NCBI RefSeq assembly: GCF_022827545.1
Contig: NZ_CP094669.1
Span: 2,818,001 to 2,882,000 of the forward strand
Origin: Hymenobacter tibetensis
GTDB taxonomy: Bacteria > Bacteroidota > Bacteroidia > Cytophagales > Hymenobacteraceae
Length of the DNA: 64,000 bases
Direction: 5' to 3'
Part shown: positions 35,376 through 44,479 of the stretch, in pieces
Layout of the letters: each line of letters begins with the position of its first letter
How positions within the stretch are numbered: the stretch's first letter is position 1
The notes under the pieces: model-generated
Database searches by the model: none
Told to the model about the DNA's origin: nothing
The model's input: the letters and a program-made list of their open reading frames with translations, nothing else
Position numbers and translations under genes: made by a program

Positions 35376-36092
35376 ATGGAAATAATTCCCGCCATCGACC
35401 TCATCAACGGGCAGTGCGTCCGTCTGACGGAAGGCGACTTCGCCCAGCAAACCACTTACGATTCCGATCCGGTTACGGTGGCCCAGCGTTTCGAGCAGCA
35501 GGGAGTGAAGCGGCTGCATCTGGTGGATCTAGATGGGGCCCGGGCCAAGCAGCCGGTGAATCTGCCGGTTCTGGAGCGTATTGCCCGTAGTACGTCGCTG
35601 GTTATTGACTACGGCGGGGGCCTACAGAGCGAAGAGGCTATTCGACTAGCGTTTGATGCCGGCGCCGCGCAGGTAACGGCTGGCAGCATTGCCGTGCGGG
35701 AGCCCGAACTAGTAGGAGGGTGGCTCCAGTCGTTTGGAGCCGATAAGATCATTGTCGGGGCAGACTTCCGCGACAATCATATTTCCATTAATGCGTGGGC
35801 CGAGCAAAGCGAACGGACGCTACAGGAGTTTCTGGAAGGGTACCTGGGTGCGGGTGCTACCACTTTCATCTGTACCGATGTGAGCAAGGATGGTAAGCTG
35901 CAAGGCCCGGCCCTGGCTACCTACCGTACGCTGCGCGAGGTGCTGCCAGCTGCCCAACTCATTGCTAGTGGCGGTGTCACGACCATTGCGGATGTGGCCG
36001 CGCTAGCAGAAATCGGGATGCACGGTGCCATTATTGGTAAGGCTATCTACGAAGGAACTATCACGCTGGCCGAACTGCAGCCGTGGCTGTAA
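35376..36092 (+). CDS. hisA: ProFAR isomerase
   Basis: A 238-residue TIM-barrel isomerase acting on the N'-formimino intermediate (ProFAR to PRFAR). It begins MEIIPAIDLINGQCVRLTEG with the catalytic Asp8. Half-barrel phosphate sites appear in YGGGLQSEEAI and in ASGGVTTIADVAAL, and the second catalytic Asp is in FICTDVSKDGKLQGP. The length is standard. There are 93 nt between hisH and hisA with no terminator. Confidence 0.95.
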   Translation: MEIIPAIDLINGQCVRLTEGDFAQQTTYDSDPVTVAQRFEQQGVKRLHLVDLDGARAKQPVNLPVLERIARSTSLVIDYGGGLQSEEAIRLAFDAGAAQVTAGSIAVREPELVGGWLQSFGADKIIVGADFRDNHISINAWAEQSERTLQEFLEGYLGAGATTFICTDVSKDGKLQGPALATYRTLREVLPAAQLIASGGVTTIADVAALAEIGMHGAIIGKAIYEGTITLAELQPWL

Positions 36093-36203
36093 AAAACAAG
36101 TTTTTCGGGGCTGATGAGTGGGGTGTCCCATAGGGGAGTTTCCTCATCGGATACTGCGCTAGGCAAACCGAAAGCAATCAATCAACAACGACAACCAAGC
36201 AAC

Positions 36204-36962
36204 ATGCTGACCAAACGTATTATTCCCTGCCTCGACGTCAAAGATGGCCGCACCGTGAAAGGGGTCCGCTTTGAAGGCTTGCGTGACGCCGGCGACCCGG
36301 TGGCCCTGGCTTCCCGCTATGCCCGCGAAGGAGCCGATGAACTGGTATTTCTCGACATTACGGCCACCAATCAGAAGCGGGCTACGCTGGTGGCGCTGGT
36401 GCGGGATGTGGCCCGGGAACTGGATATTCCTTTCACGGTGGGTGGGGGTATCGGGACGGTGAAAGACGTGGAGGCCTTGCTGCTGAACGGGGCCGATAAG
36501 GTCAGCATCAATTCGGCCGCTATAGCCCGGCCCGAGCTTATTGATGAGCTGGCGCGCCGGTTCGGGTCCCAATGCATTGTGGTAGCCGCTGATGCCCGGT
36601 ACCATGAGCCCGAAGGCTGGCAGATTTATACCCGGGCTGGCACCCACAATACGGGCCTCGATGCGGTGCAATGGTGCCGGGAAGCCGCTGACCGCGGCGC
36701 GGGGGAAATTTTGCTGACCAGCATGAGCAACGACGGCTGCAAAGAAGGCTTCGCGCTTGATATTACGGGGGCCGTCAGCCGGGCTGTTTCTGTACCCGTA
36801 GTGGCGTCGGGAGGAGCGGGGTCCAAGCAGGACTTCACCAATGTGTTTCAGCAAGCCCACGCCGATGCGGGGTTGGCGGCCAGTATCTTTCACTTCGGCG
36901 AAATCGGTATCCGCGAACTAAAAGAGCACCTTCGCCAGGACGGTATCCCTGTCCGTCTTTAG
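36204..36962 (+). CDS. hisF: Imidazole glycerol phosphate synthase, cyclase subunit
   Basis: A 252-residue TIM barrel paired with HisH; it makes imidazole glycerol phosphate and AICAR. It starts [20 protein letters not shown], where Asp11 is catalytic, and has [45 protein letters not shown] (second Asp) and [17 protein letters not shown] at 36204 is fixed by the conserved start. It lies 111 nt after hisA and 54 nt before hisIE. Confidence 0.96.
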   Translation: MLTKRIIPCLDVKDGRTVKGVRFEGLRDAGDPVALASRYAREGADELVFLDITATNQKRATLVALVRDVARELDIPFTVGGGIGTVKDVEALLLNGADKVSINSAAIARPELIDELARRFGSQCIVVAADARYHEPEGWQIYTRAGTHNTGLDAVQWCREAADRGAGEILLTSMSNDGCKEGFALDITGAVSRAVSVPVVASGGAGSKQDFTNVFQQAHADAGLAASIFHFGEIGIRELKEHLRQDGIPVRL

Positions 36963-37016
36963 GGGCTTTCTTGTTGCTGCTTGGATGCAGGCGTTGATTT
37001 CAGACAATTACGACTA

Positions 37017-37664
37017 ATGAATATGGATTTCGCCAAAATGCCCGACGGTCTCGTGCCGGTTATTGTTCAGGATGCGCAAACCGGACAAGTGCTGATGCTA
37101 GGTTATCAGAATGAGGAAGCACTTAACAAAACCAAGCAGGAGGGGCGGGTCACGTTCTTTTCTCGCTCCAAGCAACGGCTCTGGACCAAAGGCGAAACCA
37201 GCGGCAACTACCTCACAGTAGTCAGCATGCACCCCGACTGCGACCAGGATGCCCTGCTGATCTTGGCCACCCCCGACGGCCCTACCTGCCACCGGGGCAC
37301 GACTAGCTGCTTCGAGCAGCCCAAGCAGTCGGCATATCCGGCGCCGGCCGTGAGCTTCGTGGCGGAGCTGGAGCGGCTGGTGCAACGGCGGTATCACTTC
37401 CCTGATGAAGAACCGAAGTCGTATACGGCCTCCTTGTTTCGGAAGGGCATGCCCAAAATGGCCCAAAAAGTAGGAGAGGAGGCGGTGGAAACTGTTATTG
37501 ACGCGGTAGCTGGCAATCGAGAAGGCCTTAAGGGCGAAGCAGCAGATTTATTGTACCATTTGTTGGTGTTGCTCACCGCGTCGGGTTTGTCTCTGGAAGA
37601 TATTGTCGAGGTGTTGCGTCAGCGACACAGCACCATTTCGCAAGGCGTGCGCCGCGAAGAGTAG
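37017..37664 (+). CDS. hisIE: Bifunctional phosphoribosyl-AMP cyclohydrolase / phosphoribosyl-ATP pyrophosphatase
   Basis: A fusion of about 215 residues catalysing steps two and three of the pathway. The HisI part has LMLGYQNEEALNKT, FFSRSKQRLWTKGETSGN and the zinc Cys/His stretch PDGPTCHRGTTSCF. The HisE part starts near residue 115 (LERLVQRRYHFPDEEPKSYT) and has the acidic helices KVGEEAVETVIDAV and EAADLLYHLLVLL. The start is ATG 37017 or 37023. This is the last gene of the operon, closed by a long hairpin. Confidence 0.95.
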   Translation: MNMDFAKMPDGLVPVIVQDAQTGQVLMLGYQNEEALNKTKQEGRVTFFSRSKQRLWTKGETSGNYLTVVSMHPDCDQDALLILATPDGPTCHRGTTSCFEQPKQSAYPAPAVSFVAELERLVQRRYHFPDEEPKSYTASLFRKGMPKMAQKVGEEAVETVIDAVAGNREGLKGEAADLLYHLLVLLTASGLSLEDIVEVLRQRHSTISQGVRREE

Positions 37665-37670
37665 CTTTTT

Positions 37671-37736
37671 GGCATACAATAACATAGAAAGGTCCGTCTA
37701 TAACTACAGACGGACCTTTCTATGTTATTGTATGCC
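37671..37736. terminator. 29-bp perfect-stem terminator closing the histidine operon
   Basis: Arms 37671-37699 and 37708-37736 are exact reverse complements around an 8-nt loop. It starts 7 nt after the hisIE stop and ends 7 nt before the end of the convergent gene, so it works for both directions. Confidence 0.88.
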
Positions 37737-37742
37737 AACTAA

Positions 37743-38819
37743 TTAACTAAGCTGCTTACGGATTTTGTCTAACAGGATACGGACAATATCGAGGTCGTCG
37801 GTGTCCTGGATGTGCAATTGAGTGTCCAGCCCCGGGCCGCTGATATGAATCATGAAGCTGGGAGGGCCCGCCGAAGTGGGGGGAGTAATCGGCACAGGTG
37901 CAGCCGCCTTGCGAGGAGCCGGGGTAGCTGGAGCAGCTCCGGTTGGTGTCGGGGAGGGTTCTGGCGCGGGAGTATTAGATGCTGTTTTATTATATACTTC
38001 AGGGGAGGGCGTTATGGGCTGGTGGCGGGTTTGGTTGGATGTGGTACCAGACGAAGAGCTATGAAGTCCAAATAACGCCGATATAGGGTCTGTGTCGGAA
38101 TCTTCGGGGGGAGTAGACCTCCCAACAGGGGCTGAAGGCACAAACTGCCTAGTTAGCGGTGTACTAGATGCTGGGGTGTCATCTAAGTCAGAGTCCAAAT
38201 CCGCTAAATTGGGCTGTGCTGCTATCGAGGGTTCGGAGCCCGAGTCTGAATTAGTAGCTGCCTTGGATGCGGCCGAACCTTTAAACAGGTTGAGGGGCAT
38301 CTCACCACTAGCTAGCTCACGGCGCGGACCTTGTTGGGCAGCCAGCTGGTCTATGTCCGCAATGACATTCCGCTCATCGATAACGCCCGTCATGCGGGCG
38401 CCTTCCACGAATGACTTGGCCACGTTTTGAGCATTTATCTCTTCTACACCAAACTCTCTGATGAGCATGATGTCGAACATGTGCACGGGAAGCTCGCGGT
38501 TGCGAAACTTGCGGCATATCTGCGTAAACAGCGGTGGGTGGAGAAATGCTTCCCGATGGTACAGCGTTTCTTCCTGTTTGTCATACGCATGCTTGATACG
38601 CCGAAACAAGTTGGTTGTAGTAAGCAACTCACGTTTGCTAGTAAGCAGACCAAACTTAACTGCAGAGCCAAGGATGGCTTTGAAAGAGCCACTCACTTTA
38701 CGATTGAGCTTACGAGCACAAGTCTCTAAAGAACATTTGCCTCCCGTATCATCGACAACTTCTGAAACCTCCCAAGCGCTTTGATAACTCGTCCGGGGGT
38801 AGTCTATGGTTTTAGGCAT
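37743..38819 (-). CDS. Orphan protein: helical/winged-helix N-part, disordered linker, short conserved-looking tail
   Basis: A 358-residue protein I cannot assign. Residues 1 to about 155 are ordered and helical, with a pattern like two small winged-helix domains (CARKLNRKVSGSFKAILGSA). Residues 160-310 are a low-complexity Ser/Pro/Thr/Ala-rich linker. The last 45 residues (SFMIHISGPGLDTQLHIQDT, then IVRILLDKIRKQL) form a beta-beta-alpha-like module. This resembles DNA-binding proteins with a C-terminal contact module, but that is inference. Its coding region and its upstream side are AT-richer than the histidine operon, suggesting acquisition. Inverted arms AAGTATA / TATACTT lie at 38882-38912 in its promoter region. 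Confidence 0.6.
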   Translation of the reverse strand: MPKTIDYPRTSYQSAWEVSEVVDDTGGKCSLETCARKLNRKVSGSFKAILGSAVKFGLLTSKRELLTTTNLFRRIKHAYDKQEETLYHREAFLHPPLFTQICRKFRNRELPVHMFDIMLIREFGVEEINAQNVAKSFVEGARMTGVIDERNVIADIDQLAAQQGPRRELASGEMPLNLFKGSAASKAATNSDSGSEPSIAAQPNLADLDSDLDDTPASSTPLTRQFVPSAPVGRSTPPEDSDTDPISALFGLHSSSSGTTSNQTRHQPITPSPEVYNKTASNTPAPEPSPTPTGAAPATPAPRKAAAPVPITPPTSAGPPSFMIHISGPGLDTQLHIQDTDDLDIVRILLDKIRKQLS

Positions 38820-39800
38820 AAAAGGATATAGTTACAAGTGGAGGGCAAGTATAAGAATAATAAGTATGTGAAAGTAGTATGAAGTATAAAAAAGTCAATA
38901 AAAGTTATACTTTAATATACTTTTTGTGCTTTTTTGTGCTTAAATAGGCAATCTATAATATTTTTTTCTACACCTTAGATGTCATCAGTCCATATATCAA
39001 TTATATACCACACTAATTAAGGCCCGGGACCGGGCGGGAGGGACGATTATCAGGCTCACACGTTCCCATATCTAATTCAAGTAACAAGTTCTCATCTATG
39101 ACAAGTGATTAACACTTTACACTCAGCATCAGCCTACGGCCTTAAAACCATGCTTCCTTAGGAGCTTCAAGCAAGCTGAAAAGTAGGAGAGAGGCGCAGC
39201 TCAATTATGGGCCCTGTCCAATAGCCAGAGAAAGGCCAATGTTGAGGCAAGCTTGTCTTACACAAAGCAACGCGTTAAGGCTAGCTAGGTCTATCCACGG
39301 GTATTGAACGTTACAGCATACTACTGGGGCAAATGGAGTATGAACAGCTTAACATAATTATCCTTTAATATGAACGGTCTTTAAGTGGGTACAGCTTATA
39401 GAGTTGTTTTTTTTAACCAAGAACTACATGCTTTAGCTAAACCAGTATCCATGCAAGTCCAGCTTTCATGTAGCCATCAAAGGCATTCTGAAGCTCGGAA
39501 TTATCGAACTGCTTCAGCGAGAAATTACGTGAGCACCTGCAAAAGCTAAATAGCTCTTCGCGGCGCGGATATTCAGTATACCGCTGAGCCCGTTAAGCTA
39601 TTCAACTCAGTAGATACCGCATGCACCTTAGGTAAGGCAACCATGCAAGTCCATATCTACCTTCAGATCTTATTGGAGTCTCTATTTGAGTATATGTATG
39701 GTAGACCATATCATAGCCATATAACAAGCGCACTTAGGCTCCCAAGTTTCAACTTACTTTTTGTCTTATAATTTATATTATGTTAAGTAGACCTTTTAAA
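38820..39800. other. About 1 kb AT-rich non-coding region with gene debris
   Basis: No intact gene is seen. The part near 38820-38960 is very AT-rich, with inverted arms (AAGTATA at 38882, TATACTT at 38906) and a tandem TTTTTGTGCT repeat at 38931-38950. On the minus strand two open stretches without start codons remain, at 39437-39592 and 39205-39348. The 12-mer CCATGCAAGTCC occurs twice (39449 and 39641). The picture fits decayed genes or the site of a lost element. Confidence 0.5.
39437..39592 (-). pseudogene. Possible gene remnant, 51 codons
   Basis: An open frame of 51 codons bounded by stops at both ends and lacking a start codon. Its translation looks protein-like, with phrases such as EYPRREELFSF and NSELQNAFDGYMKAGLAWIL. 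No family was recognised. It may be the 3' end of a degraded gene; chance openness of the frame cannot be excluded. Confidence 0.3.
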
Positions 39801-39837
39801 AACTAACCCGAAGCTATTAGACTGCTTCGGGTTAGTT
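39801..39837 (-). terminator. Intrinsic terminator of the TPR protein gene
   Basis: AACTAACCCGAAGC and GCTTCGGGTTAGTT are perfect arms around 9 nt; on the minus strand a T-rich run (TTTTAAAAGG) follows. It is 28 nt after the stop of the TPR gene. Confidence 0.8.
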
Positions 39838-39864
39838 GCTCTATCCCCTCCTAATGAGGAGAAC

Positions 39865-41007
39865 TTACTTCTTCAAACCGTCGAGCTTAGCATTCATCTT
39901 CTCGGCATCTGATGTGCGACCGAGTTTGGCGTATACTTTGCCAAGTGACGAAATGGTTGCGCGGTCATCAGGCTGAATAGTCAGTGCTTTCTCGAAGTAT
40001 GGCACAGAATCAGTGAAGAACTTTTTCCCCTCCGTTTCAAACTTCTTACCGCTCTTCTGATACGTTGCCAAATCCATCTTACTGGCTCTAGTATACAGTT
40101 CAGCCGCCTTGTTGTAATTGTATACACCAAGGTTGAAGTTGGCGTCGAAATTGTTCGGGTCGTTTTCTACGGCCTTGCGGTATGCTGCCAATGCTTTTTC
40201 GGGCTGCTTGTCTTGGTCGTAGATCGAACCGAGCACAGCATACAGGTTGGAGTTCTTGGGGTCAGCAGCAATAGCATTTTCAATCTTGGCAATAGCTTCT
40301 TTACCACGGCCAGCGCTCAGATACATATTCAACTCCTCCAGCATAAAGCTTTTGTTGTTGGGATATGCTTTCAATGCTTGCTCGACCACTTTCATGGCTT
40401 CCTGCTCGTTTTTCTCTTGGCGCGCTATCTGCAACATCCGCCCGTACATCTGGGGCGACTTGTAGTTCATGCCCTGCAACTGAGCATACGTCTGCTTGGC
40501 AGCAGCAAAATCCTCTTTGGCTTCCGCCGCATATGCCGCGTACAGGTAGGCCGTCGTATCTTGCGGACGGATTTGCTGCGCCATTTTGTAAGCATTCAGC
40601 GCTTCGTCGTACTTTTTGCCGTTGTAGTTTTCTACACCTGCATTAAGGGCCAACCCATACAAGTTGTCGAGCTTGGCAGTGGCTTGCTTACCGAACTCAC
40701 CATCTTTCCCGTCAAGCTCGATGGCTTTCTTATAGGAATCGTACGCTACCTTGGTGCCTTCCCCGGGCTGCAATGACTTGCCATAAATCGGGTTGCTAGT
40801 CATGGCATCGTAGATTTCGCCCCGCGTATACCAAGTTTTGGCTTTCGTGGAGGTCTTCTCGTTGGTAATGGCTTTGTCAATCTCGGTGCGAGCTTTGTCG
40901 AGCAAGCCTTGCTTTTGGTTCAAAATGGCGTTGGTGACCGCCGAATTCTGAGCTGAAGCGGAAGTTAAAGCTGCTGCTGCAACAAGGGTCAGGATAATCT
41001 TCTTCAT
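39865..41007 (-). CDS. Secreted tetratricopeptide repeat protein
   Basis: A 380-residue exported protein. The signal peptide KKIILTLVAAAALTSASAQ leads into a series of TPR motifs, such as YDEALNAYKMAQQIRPQDTT, EQEAMKVVEQALKAYPNN and PEKALAAYRKAVENDPNN, ending with VPYFEKALTIQPDDRA. TPRs form a protein-binding superhelix; the protein is probably periplasmic and structural or scaffold-like. ATG at 41007 places the signal peptide at the N-terminus. It is the gene downstream of gyrA but separated from it by a terminator. Confidence 0.88.
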   Translation of the reverse strand: MKKIILTLVAAAALTSASAQNSAVTNAILNQKQGLLDKARTEIDKAITNEKTSTKAKTWYTRGEIYDAMTSNPIYGKSLQPGEGTKVAYDSYKKAIELDGKDGEFGKQATAKLDNLYGLALNAGVENYNGKKYDEALNAYKMAQQIRPQDTTAYLYAAYAAEAKEDFAAAKQTYAQLQGMNYKSPQMYGRMLQIARQEKNEQEAMKVVEQALKAYPNNKSFMLEELNMYLSAGRGKEAIAKIENAIAADPKNSNLYAVLGSIYDQDKQPEKALAAYRKAVENDPNNFDANFNLGVYNYNKAAELYTRASKMDLATYQKSGKKFETEGKKFFTDSVPYFEKALTIQPDDRATISSLGKVYAKLGRTSDAEKMNAKLDGLKK

Positions 41008-41105
41008 GGGGGTTTTGCGTGAAGAATGAGGTGGAAAGGAAATGCTGAACAAACAGGAAGTGCCGGCGCGAAGTTCAGCTTGCCGGCGGTGTAGCTTTTG
41101 GTACT

Positions 41106-41158
41106 GGCAGGAGCAACGCTGTGCTCCGTGAGAAGAGGTGCAACGCCTCGCTCCTGCC
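41106..41158 (-). terminator. Terminator after gyrA
   Basis: GGCAGGAGC (41106-41114) and GCTCCTGCC (41150-41158) are perfect outer arms with partial inner pairing. On the minus strand the hairpin lies 19 nt after the gyrA stop and is followed by AGTACCAAAAG, without a T-run, so efficiency is uncertain. Confidence 0.6.
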
Positions 41159-41177
41159 GTTACCTTAAAAACAACGC

Positions 41178-43763
41178 TTAATTGTCGCTAAGCGTGTCCG
41201 GATCAGTGAGAGAATCTAAGTCCGCAGCGTCTGGCAACGCCTCGACAGCGGAGCTACCTTCGCCGTTAGCAACGATAGTGCCATCCACGGCTAGCTCGTC
41301 CGCTAGTTCTTTTTCGTCTTCGGCAGCTACCTTGGCTACCGACGAAATAGCATCACCATTACTCAAGCGAATCAAGCGGACACCTTGGGTGGCCCGACCA
41401 ATGGAACGCAGCTCTTTCGCCACGCTCATCCGCAGCGTAATGCCCGACTTGTTGATAATCATCAAATCATCGGTGTCAGAAACTGCCTTGATGGTCACCA
41501 AGGCGCCGGTTTTGTCGGTGATCTTCATAGCCCGAACACCTTTACCCCCGCGGTTGGTAATGCGGTATTCTTCGAGCGGACTACGCTTACCATAACCGTT
41601 CTCGGAAACCACTAGCAGTTCTTCCTGGCTATCGTTGGCAATGCAAACCATCCCTACTACCCGGTCGTTTTCATCGGAGAGCGTGATGCCCCGTACCCCG
41701 GCGGCCGTGCGGCCCATGGAGCGCACTTTCTCTTCGGGGAAACGAACAGCCCGACCGGAGCGGAGCGCTACCACTACCTCCGACTTACCGCTGGTCAACT
41801 GCACGTCAAGCAGACGGTCGCCTTCGTTGATGGTAATAGCGTTGATACCGGCCGTCCGGGGACGCGAATACGCTTCAAGCGGCGTTTTCTTGACGGTGCC
41901 CTGCTCGGTGCAGAACATCAGGTAGGTGTTCTCCAGGTAATCTGGGTCGCGCAGGCCCCGCACGTTGAGCACGGAACGCACACTGTCTTCACGTGGAATC
42001 TCGATGAGGTTTTGAATCGGACGGCCTTTAGCGGCTTTCCCGGCTTCCGGTACTTCGTACACTTTCAACCAAAACACCCGCCCAAGTTCGGTGAAGAACA
42101 ACAAGTACTCGTGGGTGGTGGCTACAAACAGGTGCTCCGTAAAGTCGTCCTGCTTGGAACCGGCGCCCCGGGCCCCTACTCCTCCCCGACCCTGCGTGCG
42201 GTATTCCGCCAGCGCCGTACGCTTGATATAGCCGTCATTGGAGATGGTTATCACCATGCTCTCGTCGGCTATCATGTCTTCCATGGAGAAGTCGCCACCG
42301 GCGTACTCAATCATGGTCCGACGCTTGTCGCCATACCGCTCCCGGATGTCGAGCATCTCGTCGCGGATGATCTTGCGCTGCAACTCATCCGAGGCCAATA
42401 CCGACTTCAGATAATCAACAAGCTTCATAAGCTCGTCGTACTCCTGCACAATCTTGTCGCGCTCCAGGCCCGTGAGGCGCTGCAGACGCATATCCAGGAT
42501 AGCACGGGCCTGTATCTCACTTAGCGAGAACCGCTCGATGAGTTGGGCACGGGCTACTTCGCCGTCGCGGGACCCGCGGATCAGCGCAATTACCTCGTCT
42601 AGGTGGTCAAGCGCGATAAGCAGACCCTCCAAGATGTGGGCCCGCTTCTGGGCTTCGGCCAGTTCGTAACGGGTACGGCGTACTACTACGTCGGCACGGT
42701 GCTCAACGAAGTAATGGATCAGCTCCTTGAGGTTAAGCGTCATCGGACGCCCTTTCACCAAACACACGTTGTTTACCCCGAACGAGGATTGCAACTGCGT
42801 GTAGCGATAGAGCTGGTTGAGCACCACGTTAGGCATAGCGTCGCGCTTAAGCACGTACACAATGCGCATCCCGTCTCGGTCCGACTCGTCGCGCAGGTCA
42901 GCAATGCCTTCGATGCGCTTCTCGTTGATCAGGGCGGCCGTCTTCTCGATCATCGACGCCTTATTCACCATGTAGGGAATTTCGGTGACTACAATCTGCT
43001 CTTTGCCGCTGTCCATGGTTTCTACGTGCGCTTTTGCTCGCACTACCACCCGGCCGCGGCCGGTTTCAAAGGCTTGCTTTACGCCTTCGTAGCCGTAGAT
43101 GGTGCCACCTGTCGGGAAGTCCGGCGCGGTGATATGCTCCATCAGCTCGGCCACGGTAACCTCGGAATTGTCGAGGTAGGCTACAATGCCATTCACGACT
43201 TCCGTCATGTTGTGGGGTGGCATGTTGGTAGCCATACCCACGGCAATACCCGTCGTACCGTTGACCAGCAGGTTAGGAAACTTCGAGGGCATTACGCTGG
43301 GCTCTTCCAGCGAGTCATCGAAGTTGGGTTGAAAATCAACCGTCTCCTTGTCTAAGTCACCGAGCATTTCGTCGGCCAGGCGCTTGAGGCGGGCCTCGGT
43401 GTAACGCATAGCTGCCGGCGAATCGCCGTCGACGGAGCCGAAGTTACCCTGGCCGTCCACGAGCGGGTAGCGCAGGCTCCAATCTTGGGCCATGCGCACC
43501 ATGGTGTCGTACACGGAGGAGTCACCGTGGGGGTGATACTTACCGAGTACCTCGCCCACGATACGGGCGCTTTTCTTATAGGATTTGTTGTAGGATACGC
43601 CCAGCTCGCTCATACCATAGAGCACACGCCGGTGCACTGGTTTGAGGCCGTCGCGTACGTCGGGCAATGCCCGGGAGATGATAACCGACATCGAGTAATC
43701 GATGTAGGCGCCGCGCATCTCGTCTTCGATGTTGATCGGAATGATCTTTTCGCCTTCCGCCAT
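41178..43763 (-). CDS. gyrA: DNA gyrase subunit A
   Basis: An 861-residue type II topoisomerase subunit that cuts and rejoins DNA during negative supercoiling. The catalytic Tyr121 lies in [10 protein letters not shown]. The quinolone-resistance region reads [17 protein letters not shown]; Ser82 and Asp86 correspond to the Escherichia coli Ser83 and Asp87, so no classical resistance change is seen. The GyrA box ([10 protein letters not shown]) starts the C-terminal DNA-wrapping beta-pinwheel. The tail is strongly acidic, as often found in GyrA. gyrB is not in the window. Confidence 0.97.
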   Translation of the reverse strand: MAEGEKIIPINIEDEMRGAYIDYSMSVIISRALPDVRDGLKPVHRRVLYGMSELGVSYNKSYKKSARIVGEVLGKYHPHGDSSVYDTMVRMAQDWSLRYPLVDGQGNFGSVDGDSPAAMRYTEARLKRLADEMLGDLDKETVDFQPNFDDSLEEPSVMPSKFPNLLVNGTTGIAVGMATNMPPHNMTEVVNGIVAYLDNSEVTVAELMEHITAPDFPTGGTIYGYEGVKQAFETGRGRVVVRAKAHVETMDSGKEQIVVTEIPYMVNKASMIEKTAALINEKRIEGIADLRDESDRDGMRIVYVLKRDAMPNVVLNQLYRYTQLQSSFGVNNVCLVKGRPMTLNLKELIHYFVEHRADVVVRRTRYELAEAQKRAHILEGLLIALDHLDEVIALIRGSRDGEVARAQLIERFSLSEIQARAILDMRLQRLTGLERDKIVQEYDELMKLVDYLKSVLASDELQRKIIRDEMLDIRERYGDKRRTMIEYAGGDFSMEDMIADESMVITISNDGYIKRTALAEYRTQGRGGVGARGAGSKQDDFTEHLFVATTHEYLLFFTELGRVFWLKVYEVPEAGKAAKGRPIQNLIEIPREDSVRSVLNVRGLRDPDYLENTYLMFCTEQGTVKKTPLEAYSRPRTAGINAITINEGDRLLDVQLTSGKSEVVVALRSGRAVRFPEEKVRSMGRTAAGVRGITLSDENDRVVGMVCIANDSQEELLVVSENGYGKRSPLEEYRITNRGGKGVRAMKITDKTGALVTIKAVSDTDDLMIINKSGITLRMSVAKELRSIGRATQGVRLIRLSNGDAISSVAKVAAEDEKELADELAVDGTIVANGEGSSAVEALPDAADLDSLTDPDTLSDN

Positions 43764-43912
43764 AGGGAGAACTTAGTCGGCCGGAGGGCTGCTTGTGAGG
43801 GAGTTCCGGCACCGTGAAATGATGGTTGCGTTAAGCCTGCAAGATAGGTAAAAAACCCTGTTTTTCCTAGATTCTACCCGGATTTAGATAGCCTGAAAGC
43901 TCCGCTACTACC

Positions 43913-44155
43913 TCAGCGGATGGACCTGCTTTTATCGGCCTTATGCTTGCCTGCTTTGGGGTTGTAAGTCTTGATTTTTTCGCCGATGGCAGGGTTCTGC
44001 TTCTTGAAAATAGGCTGCCCTCGGTACTTCACCCCATCATGGAAATGCACCTTACGCGTGTGACAGGATACAATGGGACAAGATCGGCAGGAGGCTACGG
44101 CGAGGAGCACAAGCAGTGGCCACCACCGCTGCAGGAAGAGGAAACGGAATTTCAT
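43913..44155 (-). CDS. Small predicted lipoprotein, basic
   Basis: An 80-residue protein with a lipoprotein-type signal (WWPLLVLLAVASCRSC), the lipobox Cys being near residue 23. The mature part is short, rich in Lys/His and has two more cysteines (RSCPIVSC). No family was recognised. The basic tail (NPKAGKHKADKSRSIR) could contact peptidoglycan or lipopolysaccharide. It stands alone upstream of gyrA. Confidence 0.6.
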   Translation of the reverse strand: MKFRFLFLQRWWPLLVLLAVASCRSCPIVSCHTRKVHFHDGVKYRGQPIFKKQNPAIGEKIKTYNPKAGKHKADKSRSIR

Positions 44156-44479
44156 GGGGTAAAGATATTCAGTTACCGGTTGCCAGCCAGACCAGCCGCT
44201 TAATCTGCACTCCAGCTCTTCACGACCTCAACCCAACCTATTCAGAAGGCAACACCTACCCGACGCTAGACAAACACTCTACCTGTTATTACGTATTGTC
44301 CTACGTTAACCCTTTTCCTACTACTACCATTGAAGTCATGGGTTCAACACAACGTATAACGCCCGTTATAAGTAGCACGGGAATGGGCTCAAGCTAGCTG
44401 GTATGGTTTATGGTATTCGTGCTAGTGCTTATGCGCAAGATGCTATAAAAACTACATTTAATTGAAAACAGGCACTGCC
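44156..44479. other. Divergent intergenic region, no gene seen
   Basis: 324 nt between the starts of the small lipoprotein gene and the OmpA gene. It should contain both promoters. I see no RNA gene, strong hairpin or consensus promoter. Confidence 0.5.

Noticed and set aside
38931..38950. TTTTTGTGCT tandem repeat as the start of a CRISPR array
   Set aside because: Only two direct copies without spacers; no cas gene in the window.
42603..43355. 250-codon plus-strand frame inside gyrA
   Set aside because: Shadow of gyrA, without a family signature.
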